From assembly GCA_030544215.1 (NCBI GenBank), contig JARZZO010000013.1, positions 43,783,196 through 43,847,195 of the forward strand: a DNA stretch of 64,000 nucleotides, in the 5' to 3' direction. Within the stretch, counting starts at the first letter, position 1, and each line of letters opens with the position of its first letter. Shown here piece after piece: positions 46,301 through 58,268 of the stretch. Source of the stretch: Zantedeschia hybrid cultivar (lineage: Eukaryota; Streptophyta; Magnoliopsida; Alismatales; Araceae). The notes below the pieces were generated by a model. It was not told the origin of the DNA, searched no databases, and was given only the letters and a program-made list of their open reading frames with translations. Both the position numbers and the translations under genes were made by a program.

Positions 46301-48831
46301 TAATGCTTGGGCAGAGGCTGGTAGGTTTGATCATGGACCAACTAATTCTTGGCCCAGGTTTGAGTTTTAAATCCCTGTTTTTGTTTAACAATGGCCTTTT
46401 AACTCTCCCCTGTTTGGTATTTGTTTACGAAACCTTTACACTGGTTTCTACGAAAGTCACTTGCTTGGTCATCACCCTAGTTTGTTTCGAGCACAGTCAA
46501 TCGGCCATTTCTAAATTTGTGACTGGGTATTTGGTGTGCTTGCATTTTTTCCACTGTGATCTATTTTTTCTGTTCTTTATTGCTCTCCCATATCTTTGAG
46601 ATGAGATATATGTCAAGAGCTCTTGAAAGCTGAAAGGGAAATTGAACCTTTTTTTATAGAATGCTGACATGCACATTATATTTGTTTTGTTGCTCTACAA
46701 GTCTACATTATTTTACTGTTACGGGTTATGTTCCACCTGTTCTAAAAACTGTTATGTTTTTTATAGAAATCTTGCCGCTAATATATAGACACGTAATGAG
46801 GTTACAAAACTTTGAGTACTGCTTCAATGTGCAGTAGCTTGTATCGGTTTGTAATTTCTTTCTTTTCATGTTCTAGAAGCAGAAGTACTATAGTTATTTT
46901 GATCTGTTTCATATATTGTAATAAATGGGGCTCTGAACAAGGTGGTGATGCGGGACGGCTAACAAACTCACTGGCGTTGATAGAATTTCAGCAATAAGCA
47001 TTTAAAAGTTAGACAACTGCAGTCTAGTCGCACAATATTCCAGTTAGATAACCACGCCTATAAGTAGAAATAGCTGAAAAGCCGTCCCTCTCGCGATGAG
47101 GAAGCGTGGGACCATTTGGTAGTTGAGAAACTACCACAAGTCTAGGAATTAGGTCCACCCAAAGTTCTGTCGGAACTCGGGATCGGTATAGCGCACTCAC
47201 AGCCAACAGTGATGAAGAATCACTGGCTAGGACCTATCTCTCGATTTGGCTGCAAATAAGAGCACATACGAGACAAGCAAATCGAAATGAGAGGGTTAGC
47301 ACATACCTCCACGCTGGTGCGTGGGAGAAGATCACCCGGTGCTTGTGTACCACCCTCCAAATACAATAAAATAATGGCCCACTCCTCGCATGGAGGTAAA
47401 AGGCTACAATAATTACAATAAAATGAACTTGGGTGGTAAACACAGTAGCTGACGGGTCAGCGGCCGGGCGAAGGTCGTTGGTAGACTGTCTCGGGAAGTG
47501 TGCAGCAATATCGGCACTTCGGAATGTTGGCACACAAACTGAGGCGGTTGGTACGGGCCTCAGAATGCACAACCAGAGTCCTCGGTATGTGTGTAGCAGC
47601 GGCAAGCAAAACGAGGCAGGTCGGACTCTGGCTGCTGCGAGATCGTTGTGCCATGTGATTGGCACGCAAATCGAGGCAGTTGGCACGGGCCTTGGGTTGC
47701 ACGATCGTTGTCCTCTGTATGCGTGCAGAATTGGCATGCAAAACGAGGCTGGCTGGAACACTGGCTGTTGAATCTGCGAAGACCTCGTCGAGACGAATCC
47801 AACGACGCAGACGACACATAATTCGGAGCACGGACGAGAACGTGACACTGGCGGTGCGATAAAGTTGCAATTGCACCACCCAGCTAACCAACTTGGATCG
47901 GGTTTCGGACCAGGTTGCACCCTGGCTCGAACCAAGTGGCACCCTGGCTCGAACCAAGGTTGAGTCAGGTGGCTCGGACCACCTTGAAACTGGTCCGGAC
48001 CTAGCCTCAAACCAACCTGGTTGGACTAGGTTCAAATAGTAAAGAGGAGGGGTAGGGTTAGACCGGATCGAACTGGTTCATCTAGTTGAACCGGTTCGGT
48101 CAAATGGGGCACGACCCCTTCTTTTATCTTCACTCTTCTTCTTCTTCTTCTTTCTTTTCCTTGCCCTAGCTCGAGCAGACGAGCTGCAGACGACTCGGGT
48201 GGCGGCTAGGACAGGCGCGCGGGGCTTCAGAGTCGGCGACGGCGTGCGGGGACGGCGACGGCGGGGTGGGACGTCGACGGCGGCGGGAGCTGGTGATGGT
48301 GGCTTTGGCGAGAGCGGCTGTGGGAGGCAGCAGTGGGAGCGGCGGCTACGAGGAGCGATGGCGAGGGTTGGCGGAAGGAAAGGCGGCAGCGGTGCCAGTG
48401 GGGCCGACGACGGCAAATCCTGGCGGCGGCAGTGGACGGAGACAGTGTCAGACGACGACGGCGAGCGGCGGATGATGACGGCTTCTACGGATGGCGACGA
48501 TGGCGATGGCTCGGGGCTCCAGCGAATGCCAGGGAGGGGGGAAAAGAGCGGGATTTGGGGAAGGGGAACCGGCCGGCGTCGCACCGGCGGGCGGTTCTCC
48601 GGCGTCACACCGGAGCATGGGGAATTCCTCGGCGTTGCACCGAGGCAGAAGGGTGGGGATCTCCGTCGCAGAGGCCCAAATTCGCACAACAGGTAGATTT
48701 CTTTCTTTAAATTCTTCATCATCCATCATCTCTGAAAAACGACATACATATAGGGGTTTCGTTGTAACTCCTGCCCCTTGAAGTCCCTATCAAACTCTTA
48801 GACTCCCCCCCTCATTTACGTTTCTGTCAAC

Positions 48832-48867
<36 letters not shown>

Positions 48868-51800
48868 ACCCCCACCCAAAAAAAAAAAAAAAAAAAAAAA
48901 AACTATAAAAGCACATGATGGACCATAAAGGGACCTAATAAAAGCACATAGAGTCTCATGTCTCTATCTCATCTCCAAGCCACAAGGACGCTGGACGGAC
49001 GCTCCGACGGCGGTAAACAAGATCCGGTTGGAACCGGATTGTAGCCCTGGTGTCCTCACCAGGTGGCCTTGTACTTTTCAACTTCTTGTTTTTGTTTTAT
49101 ATTTTATAAAATAAGAGGTGTAAAGCCTTTTATCAACTCTGTATGACTTTCCCTATAGTATCATCACATTATATTTAGCTTGAGGTTGCAATTAACTGGT
49201 TAAATGATGCAAATCGTGCGTTTCTGCAATTAAAAAATTGTGAAGGTCAGTATGCTTAATGTTGTGAACTGAAGGAATCATTGCTAGGAACATTCAATAT
49301 ATTTACTAAGATAGATATCCATTTTCCCCTTCTTTTTGAGGGAGGATGTTGTCAATGCTTGTCTTGTACCCACACTACAGTTGCAGATGAAAAGGAAGAA
49401 GTGAAGCACAGCTTTACAGAATATGGCAAAGTGATGAAAATGATATCTTTAACTTCTCAGCAACAAAAGACAAAGAACTGTTTTAGCAACATAAGACAAA
49501 GAACTGTTTTACTCCTCTAAAGAAGAAATCCCATATAAAATATCGGAGTCTGCCTTTTATGCATTCCTTTGTTTTTTCGACTGATTCCACATAAATATTT
49601 GAGGCAAACATATTACCATTTGAGTGTGTTGAGTTGTTTCTTTTGATGGCAACGTGTTTAACTTAGACCATGGAAATATACAACATATATTGTTTATTTA
49701 GTTTTACTTAATATTTTACTGTCCATTATAATTTAGAAAGTTCAGATCAATTCTTTCTGGAAAGTGGATGTTCATATCATTACAATGTTTTCTTTAGTGT
49801 AAGTGTTTAATATTTTTCTTTATTTTTTAAAATAAATGTTTTGGATATTTCTTTTTTGAATCTGAATGTTTGGGTCAATTTTCAATAATAGTGTGGTTGT
49901 GTATTATTTACTCATTTTTCTAGCTTCTAGAGAAATACTTAGTTTTCAAAAAATATTAATTATTCTCCCTGGTAGGTCTTCTGCTTGTCAGTATCCATCA
50001 GCACCAAGGGAAATTGTTTTTGACTGGTAATGACCAGTTAATAGAATGGTAACATTGAGTTGACAGCTGGCTGAAAAGTTGCTTAAATCGTCAGCTTGAT
50101 TACTGCATCTGGTCCATCTCGGATATGATGATGCTTTATTCAGTCTTGTTAACAGCACTAGGCTAAGAGTGCTGGCTGCCATTAGGTGTACTTAACCATT
50201 TCATGTCAGTGCCGTACTCCTAGTATTCAAGAGCTGTCTAGGTTCGGAATCTGCTGCCTAGTAATGCTATAAATGGAAAAAAGTCTGGTTTCTAGTTTTT
50301 TTTAGTGGATAGTACCACCAAATGTATTAATATAAAATGTGGAATTTATAAGAATAAGAAAGAGAAACTCCCAAAAGTCCCGTATATAATAAAGTACACC
50401 AAGCCAGTGTGATCAATCCCTTCCCCACAAAGACAAAAAGGCTGATTGAAGGGGGCTGACTGAACATAACAGCCTCCCCCATTCAAAAGATCTGTCACAA
50501 ATGAACCGAGCTACATTCTCCCTGTTGTCTTCATTTCCAAATATCTTCGCATTTCTTGCACCCCATAATCACCAAATAGTAGCATGAAGAATGAGCCACC
50601 AAATCTTGCCATCTTGATTTGGGATCCCCCTCCTTGCCCAAAAATAAAACAGGTCAACAACTGTATCAGGTAAAGTAAGGGAAGTGTGAATCTTCTCAAG
50701 TACCAGCTTCCAAACATTTGCGGCAAACGGGCACCTGACAAAAAAGATGATTCAAACTCTTAGCTGATGTCCCACACAAAGCACAGTCGGTCCTGCCTAT
50801 ACATCACATGTGGGGAGCCTTGCATGAGCGAGTCTCCACATAAGACTCTGTACCTTCAAGGGGCTCTTCGTCTTCCACACATGCTTGAAAAAAGGGAAAT
50901 TTAACTCCTCCATCTCTAATGAGCTTATAAGCCGACTTGACAGAGAATTTTCTGTTAGAATCCCATACCCATTCCCATTAATCCTCTTGGTTGGGATGTA
51001 GAGAATAATAGTGAAGGTGCAGTAAGAGGTCCAATAGCTGTTGAAGCTCCACATCACTGAGGTCCCTGCGGAAGCCAATCTGTCGACTTCCACATCCTGG
51101 CCACTAATACCAAGGGAGAGGATGCAATGGGGAATAAGAGGGGGAATAAATCCTTCCAAGCCATGTCTCTACACCACTTGTCCACAGAACCACCACTTAT
51201 GCCTGTTCGGGAGCCACTACTAACCACATCTGTCATTTGGAGGATCCCTTTCCATAGGTGTGAGGCACTCGGAGGAGGTTGCAATAAAGGTTCCCAAGTG
51301 AACCCCTATCTATAAGACCTCTGTTTCATCACATCCACCCAAAGACTACCCTCTTCAGACCAAAGCTTCCACAACCATTTAGCAAGGAGCGCAGGTTAAA
51401 CTCCCTGATATTCTTGATCCCAAGACCTCCCTCTTTCTACTTCATACAAACTTTCTGCCAACTAATATCATGCAATTCATGCTAGCTTCTAGTTCTCTCC
51501 TGATTTCCATGCCAAAGAAATCTACACTCACTGCTTCTTGGCCACCATCTTTGGAAGCAAAATAGAGAGAGGAAGTATGTAGATAACAACAAATAGCCAC
51601 CATAGGATAAGGTTCATCCTTTCCACCCAATCAGTCTGGACTCGAACTTCTGGATGATCCTATTCCAATCCGAAAACCTACTAGCATAAAGGGAGAGAGG
51701 GAGACCAAGGTAAATGATAGGAAATTGTCCAATAGGGCACCCAAGAGCTCAGCTGCCCTTGACAAGAATCCATGGTGCATATTGATGCAAACAGTAAGGC

Positions 51801-54800
51801 TTTTTCCAGAATTCACCTTAAGCCTACTTGTGTCCTCAAGCATCTGCAACATTTGCCTAATCACACACACCTTCTGAAAAGAGGGGGCCACAAATAGAAT
51901 GGTATCATCCGCATATTGTAGGTGGCAAATCTGTCTGGCTGATGCATGAACTCTGAAACCAGATATAATAAGTTCCTCTTCCGCCCTAGTCCACACCATG
52001 CTAAGGAGTTGAGCAACCAGAACAAAAAGGAGTGGTGACAGAAGGTCTCCTTGTCTAAGACCACGACCACTAATGAAAGTATGCTGATGTCTCACCATTA
52101 AGGAGCACTGCCATCCAAGCTGAAGAAATACAGGCTGAGATCCATCTGATCCATCTGTCACCAACCCACAGTTGCCATCACCTGAAGCAAACCGCTCCAA
52201 TTAACTCTTATCATAGGCCTTCTCAAAGTCTAGTTTGATGACTAGTCCTTTACTCCTTTGAGTCCTCAAAGCGTGGAGACACTCATGTGCCACCAAGAAG
52301 TCATCCTGAATGTGTCTCCCTTTCATAAAAGGTCCCTGGTGATCACTGACCACCCTATCCACTCTAATATGGTTGAAGGAACCTTGGTGATAATCTTATA
52401 GACACCATTAAGGAGACTAATGGGTCTAAAGTCCTGCAGCTTTTCCGCACCAGTTTCTCTGATCCATCTGATTTCCGACTATTCGGCCAGTTTCTGAATA
52501 AAGGAAATGGATTCAGATGAACAAATCTGCACATGACAGCTTATCGTTATTGGGAATTGGATTTCCATAAACAGATCAGTGTGGTAAATGGGAACATACA
52601 TTTCTGTATTCATGAGCCAGGCCTGAGCTTAGATTAGCCCCATCAAGAGGCTCGCTCTGAGTGCCCTCTCCTATGCAGATGTTTGCCGTCTTATGCAATG
52701 TTCACTGCAGACCCATTCACCTGCCATTAAATGCTAAAGTCAGAATTAGGAAAGTCCACTGCCCACCCACCTGCCACCCATAAAAGAAGGAAATGACTAA
52801 AGGAGGAAAAAAACACTGCCTCTTTCTCCATAGCCTTTCCATCCCACCAGAAGGTCCAGCATCATGGAAGCCTCCCCCATCTTTGTCATGCCTCCAAATC
52901 CTGTCCATTGGCGAAAAGGTTGGGAAGGGCTATTGGCCTATGGTTTGGTGTGTGCTATTTGTTACTTGAACCTACTGATGGTGTCACTGCCAACCTGCAC
53001 GGAGATATCCAGCTTCATCTTATGATGTGTGCCAAAGGAGTTCTGGAAGAGGCTTAGGGTGCAGTGCTTCAGAATCCTTCCATGGTGCATGTTGCCCCAT
53101 CCTCCATGCATCATCTCTCCCCTTGTCATCGTCTTTATTTCATCCTTCTGCTTGATAGGTAGGTGGTGGTTCGGTGTGTCACAGCTACGATGTGCGGGGG
53201 CTAGAGTGGGCCTTTGGACTCTGTGCAGCTGGGCCTGAACCTGCATTAAACTAGGTGGGACATGCTTCGGCTTCCTCACGCCCAGGCGTAGCCAGTCTTC
53301 CCTACCACATAATTGTATTTGAGTATGGGACGTTGATCCTTGAGGTTTTTGAGAAACTTTAATGGAGTATGGATTATATTACCGGGTACATGAACAGGTA
53401 CAGCTCTAGTATGATTCCTCTTTTCTCTCTAAAGGATCTGATTACACAGGTTATACTTCATCTTATTGTTTTTGAGAAGATTGTGTGTTTTAGTTAAGCT
53501 TTGAACGCTCCCCATGTGAGGGTAGTTCATGCAACGTCAGCTATGATTGTCATTGTTTCTCATATGCTGTTTGTTTTTCTTTTCTTTTCTATTCTTTTGG
53601 GTGGGTGGGTGGGCTGCGCACTTTTATCCCTGCATGGAGCTACTGCAGCTAGAGCAACCTTTGCAGCTTTGCTAGGATGATTCAGTCCACTGAAACATCA
53701 AATGATCTGCATCACAAAAACCTCCATGCTGACAACTTTTGCATGTATTTTTGTGGTCAGACAAAAGGTGCCTATAGGAAATGCTCTTCCACACATTGCT
53801 GGCATTGTTGATTCTGTTCTTCAATACACTTAAAATTTCTCATTTTGTTCAATTTGCAGAAGGCCTGTGAATTGTCCTTGTTCAGTGGTTAGTTAGCCTA
53901 GATATCTCTAAATCCATCAATCAATAACCATGAAGCATGCCTTTTAAGCTTCCTAAAGATGTTGTTAACCAAGTTGAGGTGCAATTTTTTTTTTAATCTT
54001 TTTTTTTGTTGTATTAGACCATGGACCTATAGATCTTCATGGACCCATAAATGTTCATGATTTATACTCATAAAAGACTTGTTAATTGAAACATAATTTG
54101 TGTATCATTAGAATAACACTAGTTGCACTGCTATGAGCTGACTCTCTCTTTCTTTCTCTCTCTCTCTCTATAGATCATCCACTATGAGCTGCCAAATGAT
54201 CCAGAAACGTTTGTTCATCGATCTGGGCGAACAGGGCGTGCTGGTAAAGAAGGGAATGCACTTCTCATGTTTACTGGTAGCCAGAGGAGAACTGTTAAAT
54301 CCCTGGAGCGCGATGTTGGATGTAGATTTGAGTTTATTAGCCCACCAACGATGCAAGAGGTGTTGGAATCTTCAGCAGAGCAAGTTAGTGCTACTTTGCA
54401 AGGCGTTCATCCAGAGTCCATTAAATTTTTCGTTCCATCTGCAGAAAGATTGATGCAAGAACGTGGCACTAGTGCTCTTGCTGCTGCATTGGCTCATTTA
54501 AGTGGTTTCTCTCAGCCTCCATCTTCACGTTCACTTCTTAGCCACGAGCAGGCATGTTATCAATCTAATGTTTACATCCTATTTCTATAGACAATACTGA
54601 AAGATACATCAAGTTGTATTTACTCAATCTTGGTGTACTCTTTTTGGTTTTCAGCATTTTTATTTGTTAATCACTGAAGAAACAAGGGAGCATTTATTGC
54701 TTTTACCATGCTAAGTTCATTATCCCCCTAACAGCAAAAAGAAAGCTGATGGATGTTTTAGAGAAATTCTTTCAAGCTGAAGGGAAAACTATAGAAATTG

Positions 54801-57800
54801 TTTCAGTCTTATGTTATAGAGAAATTATTTCACTTTTATGTCAAGGGGCATATTTAGGATTCAGCAAGTTCTGTAATAGCTTAGTTCTGATGAAGCGTTG
54901 GTCCATTTTCTATTTAAAAAGGGAAAGAACAATGTTTTTCCCCCATGTAGGGTCAGCTGCATGAAACTTAAACAATGTATTTATGATCATTTGTCATGTG
55001 ATGCATTACATGCTTTACTCAACTGTGGTAATACGTAGGCTATTTTTTTTTTAAAAAAACTCTTTTTTAGCTATTTAAGTCTAGTATCATATCCTATTTG
55101 GGAGAATTATCACATTGTGTCATGTTTCAAAAATGATGTACAAGTAGGATCTGTTGCATTACTGATCACATATAAATAATATTTTTGATCAATTAATGAA
55201 ATGTTGGTACCATCTGCTTTAAAACAATGAGTGTCGTATCCCATTGAGCATGTAAAACCATGCAAATTCCATTGGAAGCTTTTCCTGCAATGATCAATGA
55301 CCAATACATTAACACATCGTTGGCAGATATTTTAGTTAGTGATATAATAACACTGCACATATTGCAGATAAAAAGCACAGGAACTAGGACAAATTTACAT
55401 GTAAAACTAACATTTTTTGCACTCTTGTCATGAAAATTCCATTTCACTGTCTTGTTGTATTGCAGGGATGGGTGACACTGCAATTAACACGTGAACCAGG
55501 ATTTTCAAGAGGGTACTTATCAACAAGATCTGTTACTGGTTTTCTATCTGATGTTTTTCCTGATGCTGCTGATGAACTTGGGAAAATTCACTTGATTGCT
55601 GATGAGAGGGTGTGTATTTGCAGATTCAGTACCATTTAGATGTTTTGCCTCCTCATTATAGGCTCTAGATGCTTACACTGTTAACTTGTTGATTAATTTG
55701 ATGAGATATACTTATCCTGAATGATAGATGGGCACTATCTGTACTCTTGTTTTAATGCGCAGAAGTGTGTTCCTCCATCTTGACATGTGAGAAATTGCAA
55801 GGGGATAACTTGTGCTTGGCTACATGACTTTTGCCAATGCTAGCATGTTCGTACAGTGGTCAATTTTGTATTCTTTCTCATTGTGTTCCATTTTTTTCTC
55901 TTCCTGATAAATCCAAGGTTTATTATACACATTTGTGTAGAGATGATGGCTAGATTTGGCTTCTAAATAGGGGTTATAACATGTGATATTGTGTTCTGTT
56001 GCAACATATTATATCATGTGATGTTGCACGAAATTGCAGCATTGTGTCAATAAGTCTGTTTTTGTTTTCACTAGGGAGGAGTTTACAGAAATATCATTTC
56101 TCACTTCAAGTAAGTAGTTTCATTGCTGAAGAAAAGAGCGACTGAAAAAGGATGTTTTCATGAGTCGTCTTTGCATTCTATCCATGTAGCGAGAATAACG
56201 AGGGACACATCAAATTTTGGTAAATCCAGCATCATGAAATAATGGTACGATTAGATGCTTTATATTAAATATCTTGTAGAGTTCTATGACAAGCTCCACC
56301 TCAGACTTGAAATTGTGTGGTGTATTGGCAATTGTGTGATGTATTCAGTATTGTAGAGGTCTATTGACAAGCTTCGCCTCAGACTTGAACTTGTATTAAC
56401 CATGTGTGACCTGCCTTGTATCTACGTTCTTATGCTTAAATAATCATACTCTCAGCAGCTGTTTGCTTTCATGACCAAACAATAGTATCTGTAATTTTTT
56501 TTGACAACATCTTTGTTTCCTGTTCCATGTGATGTATCTTTTCTCTCATTTGTGGCCTCTTGCCTCTTAAACCTGCACTGTGTTAGAAACCACATTACTT
56601 TGCCACCTTTGTCTAAGTAGATCAAGTATGTTCTCCAAGACAGTAATAAATCCTGGTATTTTGTGATGATGTATGATCATGATGGACCGTATTCTGGCAT
56701 ACTATTTGGTTCCTTGTTCCGAAATTTATTGAATTTTGTTTAATGGGTACCTACGGTTGTTCAGTTAGTAAAATGAAAATAACCTATTTAGTGGTCTTTT
56801 TATATTGTTTACCATTTCAGGTTCAAGGTGCAGTTTTTGACTTGCCTGCGGAGATTGCAACGGAGCTACTGACTAAGCAATTGCCCCCTGGGAACACTAT
56901 ATCGAAGATCACAAGGGTGGCTTTTCTGCTATTTTCCCTTTCTCTCCTCTATTCTGTGGCCCTGAGTTACTGAATAATGCATGCCAACTTTCTTCATAAC
57001 CTCTGATTTCATTATCATCATGCATAATGTTAAAGCATTGTTTGCATTGTTCTTGGGCATAGTTCAGAATTCCTATTTATTGCCTATATAGAACCGCTTA
57101 GTTGAGATATCAAAGTTACTTTCATTTGTCTGTATGCACAGTAGGGAGTTGGCCCATGTTCTAGTGGAGCAGATGCCATCATAAATCTTGCTTCATTTTG
57201 GGGAGACCCTAGCCTCTACCGAGTGAAAGTTTTGGGTCTCTTCCTACACATTTTTTTCCAGTTCTGTTACCTATTTTAATGCTCCATCCGCTAGTTTTCT
57301 GGTTGTAAAGTTTGCCTAGTTTCATTGTTGTCCCAATGTTTAATAAATGAAGTTATTTTGAATGAGCTAAAAGGGTGGTTTGTTATTTCACTATGCAGTT
57401 GCCTGCTCTTCAAGATGATAGTCCTCCCAGTGACGATTACGGTAGGTTTTCAAATGGGGATCGTGGCTTCCAAAGAGGTCCTAGAGAAAGAGGTTCTAGG
57501 GGGTCCAAGAGTTGGGGTGGTCGTAGCTCTGATGATGAAGATGGATTCCGACGTGGCGGACGGAGTTTCAGATCTGATGATAGCCGGTCGCAAAACTCAA
57601 GAGGTGGTGGTGGTGATAGCTGGTCGCGAAACTCAAGAGGTGGTGGTCGTGGTAGCTGGTCGCGAAACTCAAGAGGTGGTGGTGATGATTGGCTAATCAG
57701 TGGTGGACGTTCCAATCGATCATCATCCTTTGGAAGCAGGGACAGGTATTTCTCGTGATATGATTGTTTTAGACTAGCTGTGCTGTTTATAGTCTACCGT

Positions 57801-58268
57801 GAAATTTGATTCAACATCATGTAGGGGAAACTAACTAAAAAAAGGAATTTTGTTAGAGGATTTCTGTAAGAGTTGGAGGTCTCTTATACAGAGCTTGGAA
57901 GTTTTAGGATAAATAAAAAAAGGCAGACCTCGGAGAAGTTCCTGTACAATAAAATTGTTTTTTTTTCCCGGAGGTGGGGGTTGGGATTTACTGCTCTATA
58001 TCCTTGTATATGTTTGCAGTAGTGTGGAGACATTCATTTCATGCTCACAAAACTATTATCTTTTCCCACTAAAGATAAGCCCAAAATGGCTTGAACATGC
58101 TTGGTCCTTTAATCACTTGTTCAATATCGTACAATTTATCTTCTTACCGCACGGCTGATTGACACTACTGATGCATGCTGTTGCAGAGGCTTCGCTGGTG
58201 CTTGCTTCAAGTGTGGTGAAGCAGGGCACAGGGCATCGGAATGCCCAAACAAGGGTGATGACTACTGA
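40353..58268 (+). CDS. Chloroplast DEAD-box ATP-dependent RNA helicase, RH3 type
   Basis: Plastid RNA helicase; Arabidopsis RH3 acts in group II intron splicing and 50S ribosome assembly. Exons 40353-40763, 41255-41391, 41484-41895, 43376-43474, 44746-44970, 54174-54551, 55466-55609, 56821-56916, 57399-57745 and 58187-58268 give 776 aa. Order: Ser/Ala-rich transit peptide (about 1-52), acidic linker (80-105), Q motif GITHLFPIQ, Walker A AKTGTGKT (154-161), PTREL (195-199), TPGR (242-245), DEAD (266-269), SAT (297-299), ATDVAARGLD (413-422), HRSGRTGR (443-450), GUCT-type domain from about 555 (GWVTLQLTRE), then an Arg/Gly/Ser-rich tail with a threefold 12-residue repeat (57586-57693) and a final CCHC zinc knuckle (756-769). 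All helicase motifs are intact. Nine introns; intron 6 starts GC instead of GT (54552), required to keep frame. Intron 5 is 9.2 kb. The exon 6 acceptor follows a long CT tract. Confidence 0.96.
41896..43375 (+). other. RH3 intron 3
   Basis: A 1.48-kb AT-rich intron with a short TCATCATCATCATCA run at about 42791. No mobile element or exon recognised; the ORFs here are chance. Confidence 0.6.
45150..45375. mobile_element. MITE-like element of the GAATAAGC family
   Basis: Opposed GTAGAATAAGCAG and TTGCTTATTCC words, an AT-rich core (AATAAATAAAAAACATAAAA) and the end AAGCAACCAAACTGAACAGG resemble 35560-35800 and, inverted, 14930-15080. No clear target duplication could be assigned. Confidence 0.5.
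46925..48720. repeat. GC-rich repeat block, probable retroelement debris
   Basis: Starts with GTGATGCGGGACGGCTA, a word shared with 4037-4050. Contains two 132-bp tandem units (47529 and 47661), repeated GGCACCCTGGCTCGAACCA words (47920-47960), GGTTGAACCGGTTCGGTC-type words (48065-48100), a CTT run, then GC-rich DNA (48190-48660) full of GGCGACGG. Long ORFs exist on both strands, but they are repetitive Arg/Pro/Gly-rich translations with no domain. It could be part of an LTR retrotransposon or TRIM/LARD. No LTR ends found. Confidence 0.45.
47529..47792. repeat. Two-copy 132-bp tandem repeat
   Basis: GGCAC(A/G)CAAA(C/T)(T/C)GAGGC(G/A)GTTGG starts at 47529 and 47661. Each unit also carries CC(T/G)C(G/T)GTATG(T/C)GTG and GGCA(A/T)GCAAAACGAGGC. 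The period is a multiple of three, so minus-strand frames stay open and translate into a 44-residue repeat. Confidence 0.8.
48833..48902. repeat. C35 run followed by A25 run
   Basis: Thirty-five consecutive C (48833-48867), a short ACCCCCACCC linker, then 25 A (48878-48902). The exact lengths are doubtful because such runs are prone to sequencing and assembly error. It sits at the end of the GC-rich repeat block and could include a retrotransposed A-tail. Confidence 0.8.
50296..52480 (-). mobile_element. 5'-truncated L1-type LINE inside RH3 intron 5, antisense
   Basis: Minus-strand reading from 52480 gives reverse-transcriptase blocks in order: FMKGRHIQDDFLVAHE, LDFEKAYDK, GLRQGDLLSPLLFVL (about 52050), LQYADDTILF (51893-51922, the YADD catalytic box), LKVNSGKS, then a C-terminal zf-RVT remnant (PLKVQSLMWRLAHARLPT, about 50830-50880). 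The 3' tail is an A-run (T run 50296-50303 on +). The frame is broken near 52200, 51630 and at several later points, and no endonuclease domain is seen, so the copy is dead and 5'-truncated. Confidence 0.88.
54142..54173 (+). promoter_or_regulatory. CT-microsatellite polypyrimidine tract of the RH3 exon 6 acceptor
   Basis: CTCTCTCTTTCTTTC followed by CT repeats runs directly into TATAG at 54169-54173. The microsatellite is the pyrimidine tract for the acceptor that closes the 9.2-kb intron, so its length could affect splicing. Confidence 0.7.

Larger units (their letters stand above)
44971..54173 (+). other. RH3 intron 5 (9.2 kb), repeat-filled
   Basis: Separates the helicase motif V exon from the motif VI exon. 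It contains a MITE-like patch (45150-45375), a purine tract (45420-45510), a G-rich run (46073-46099), a GC-rich repeat block (46925-48720), a C35/A25 tract and an antisense LINE, each listed separately. The remaining parts (45520-46920, 48905-50290 and 52490-54140) hold no recognisable gene. Confidence 0.75.

Noticed and set aside
47234..48010. 258-aa minus-strand ORF
   Set aside because: It is kept open by the 132-bp tandem repeat (a multiple of three). The translation is a repeat with no recognisable domain and the surroundings are repeat debris.
48078..48722. Long ORFs on both strands (up to 214 aa), Arg/Pro/Ser- or Gly/Arg-rich
   Set aside because: High GC content removes stops in all frames. 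The translations have no domain, start context or splice logic.
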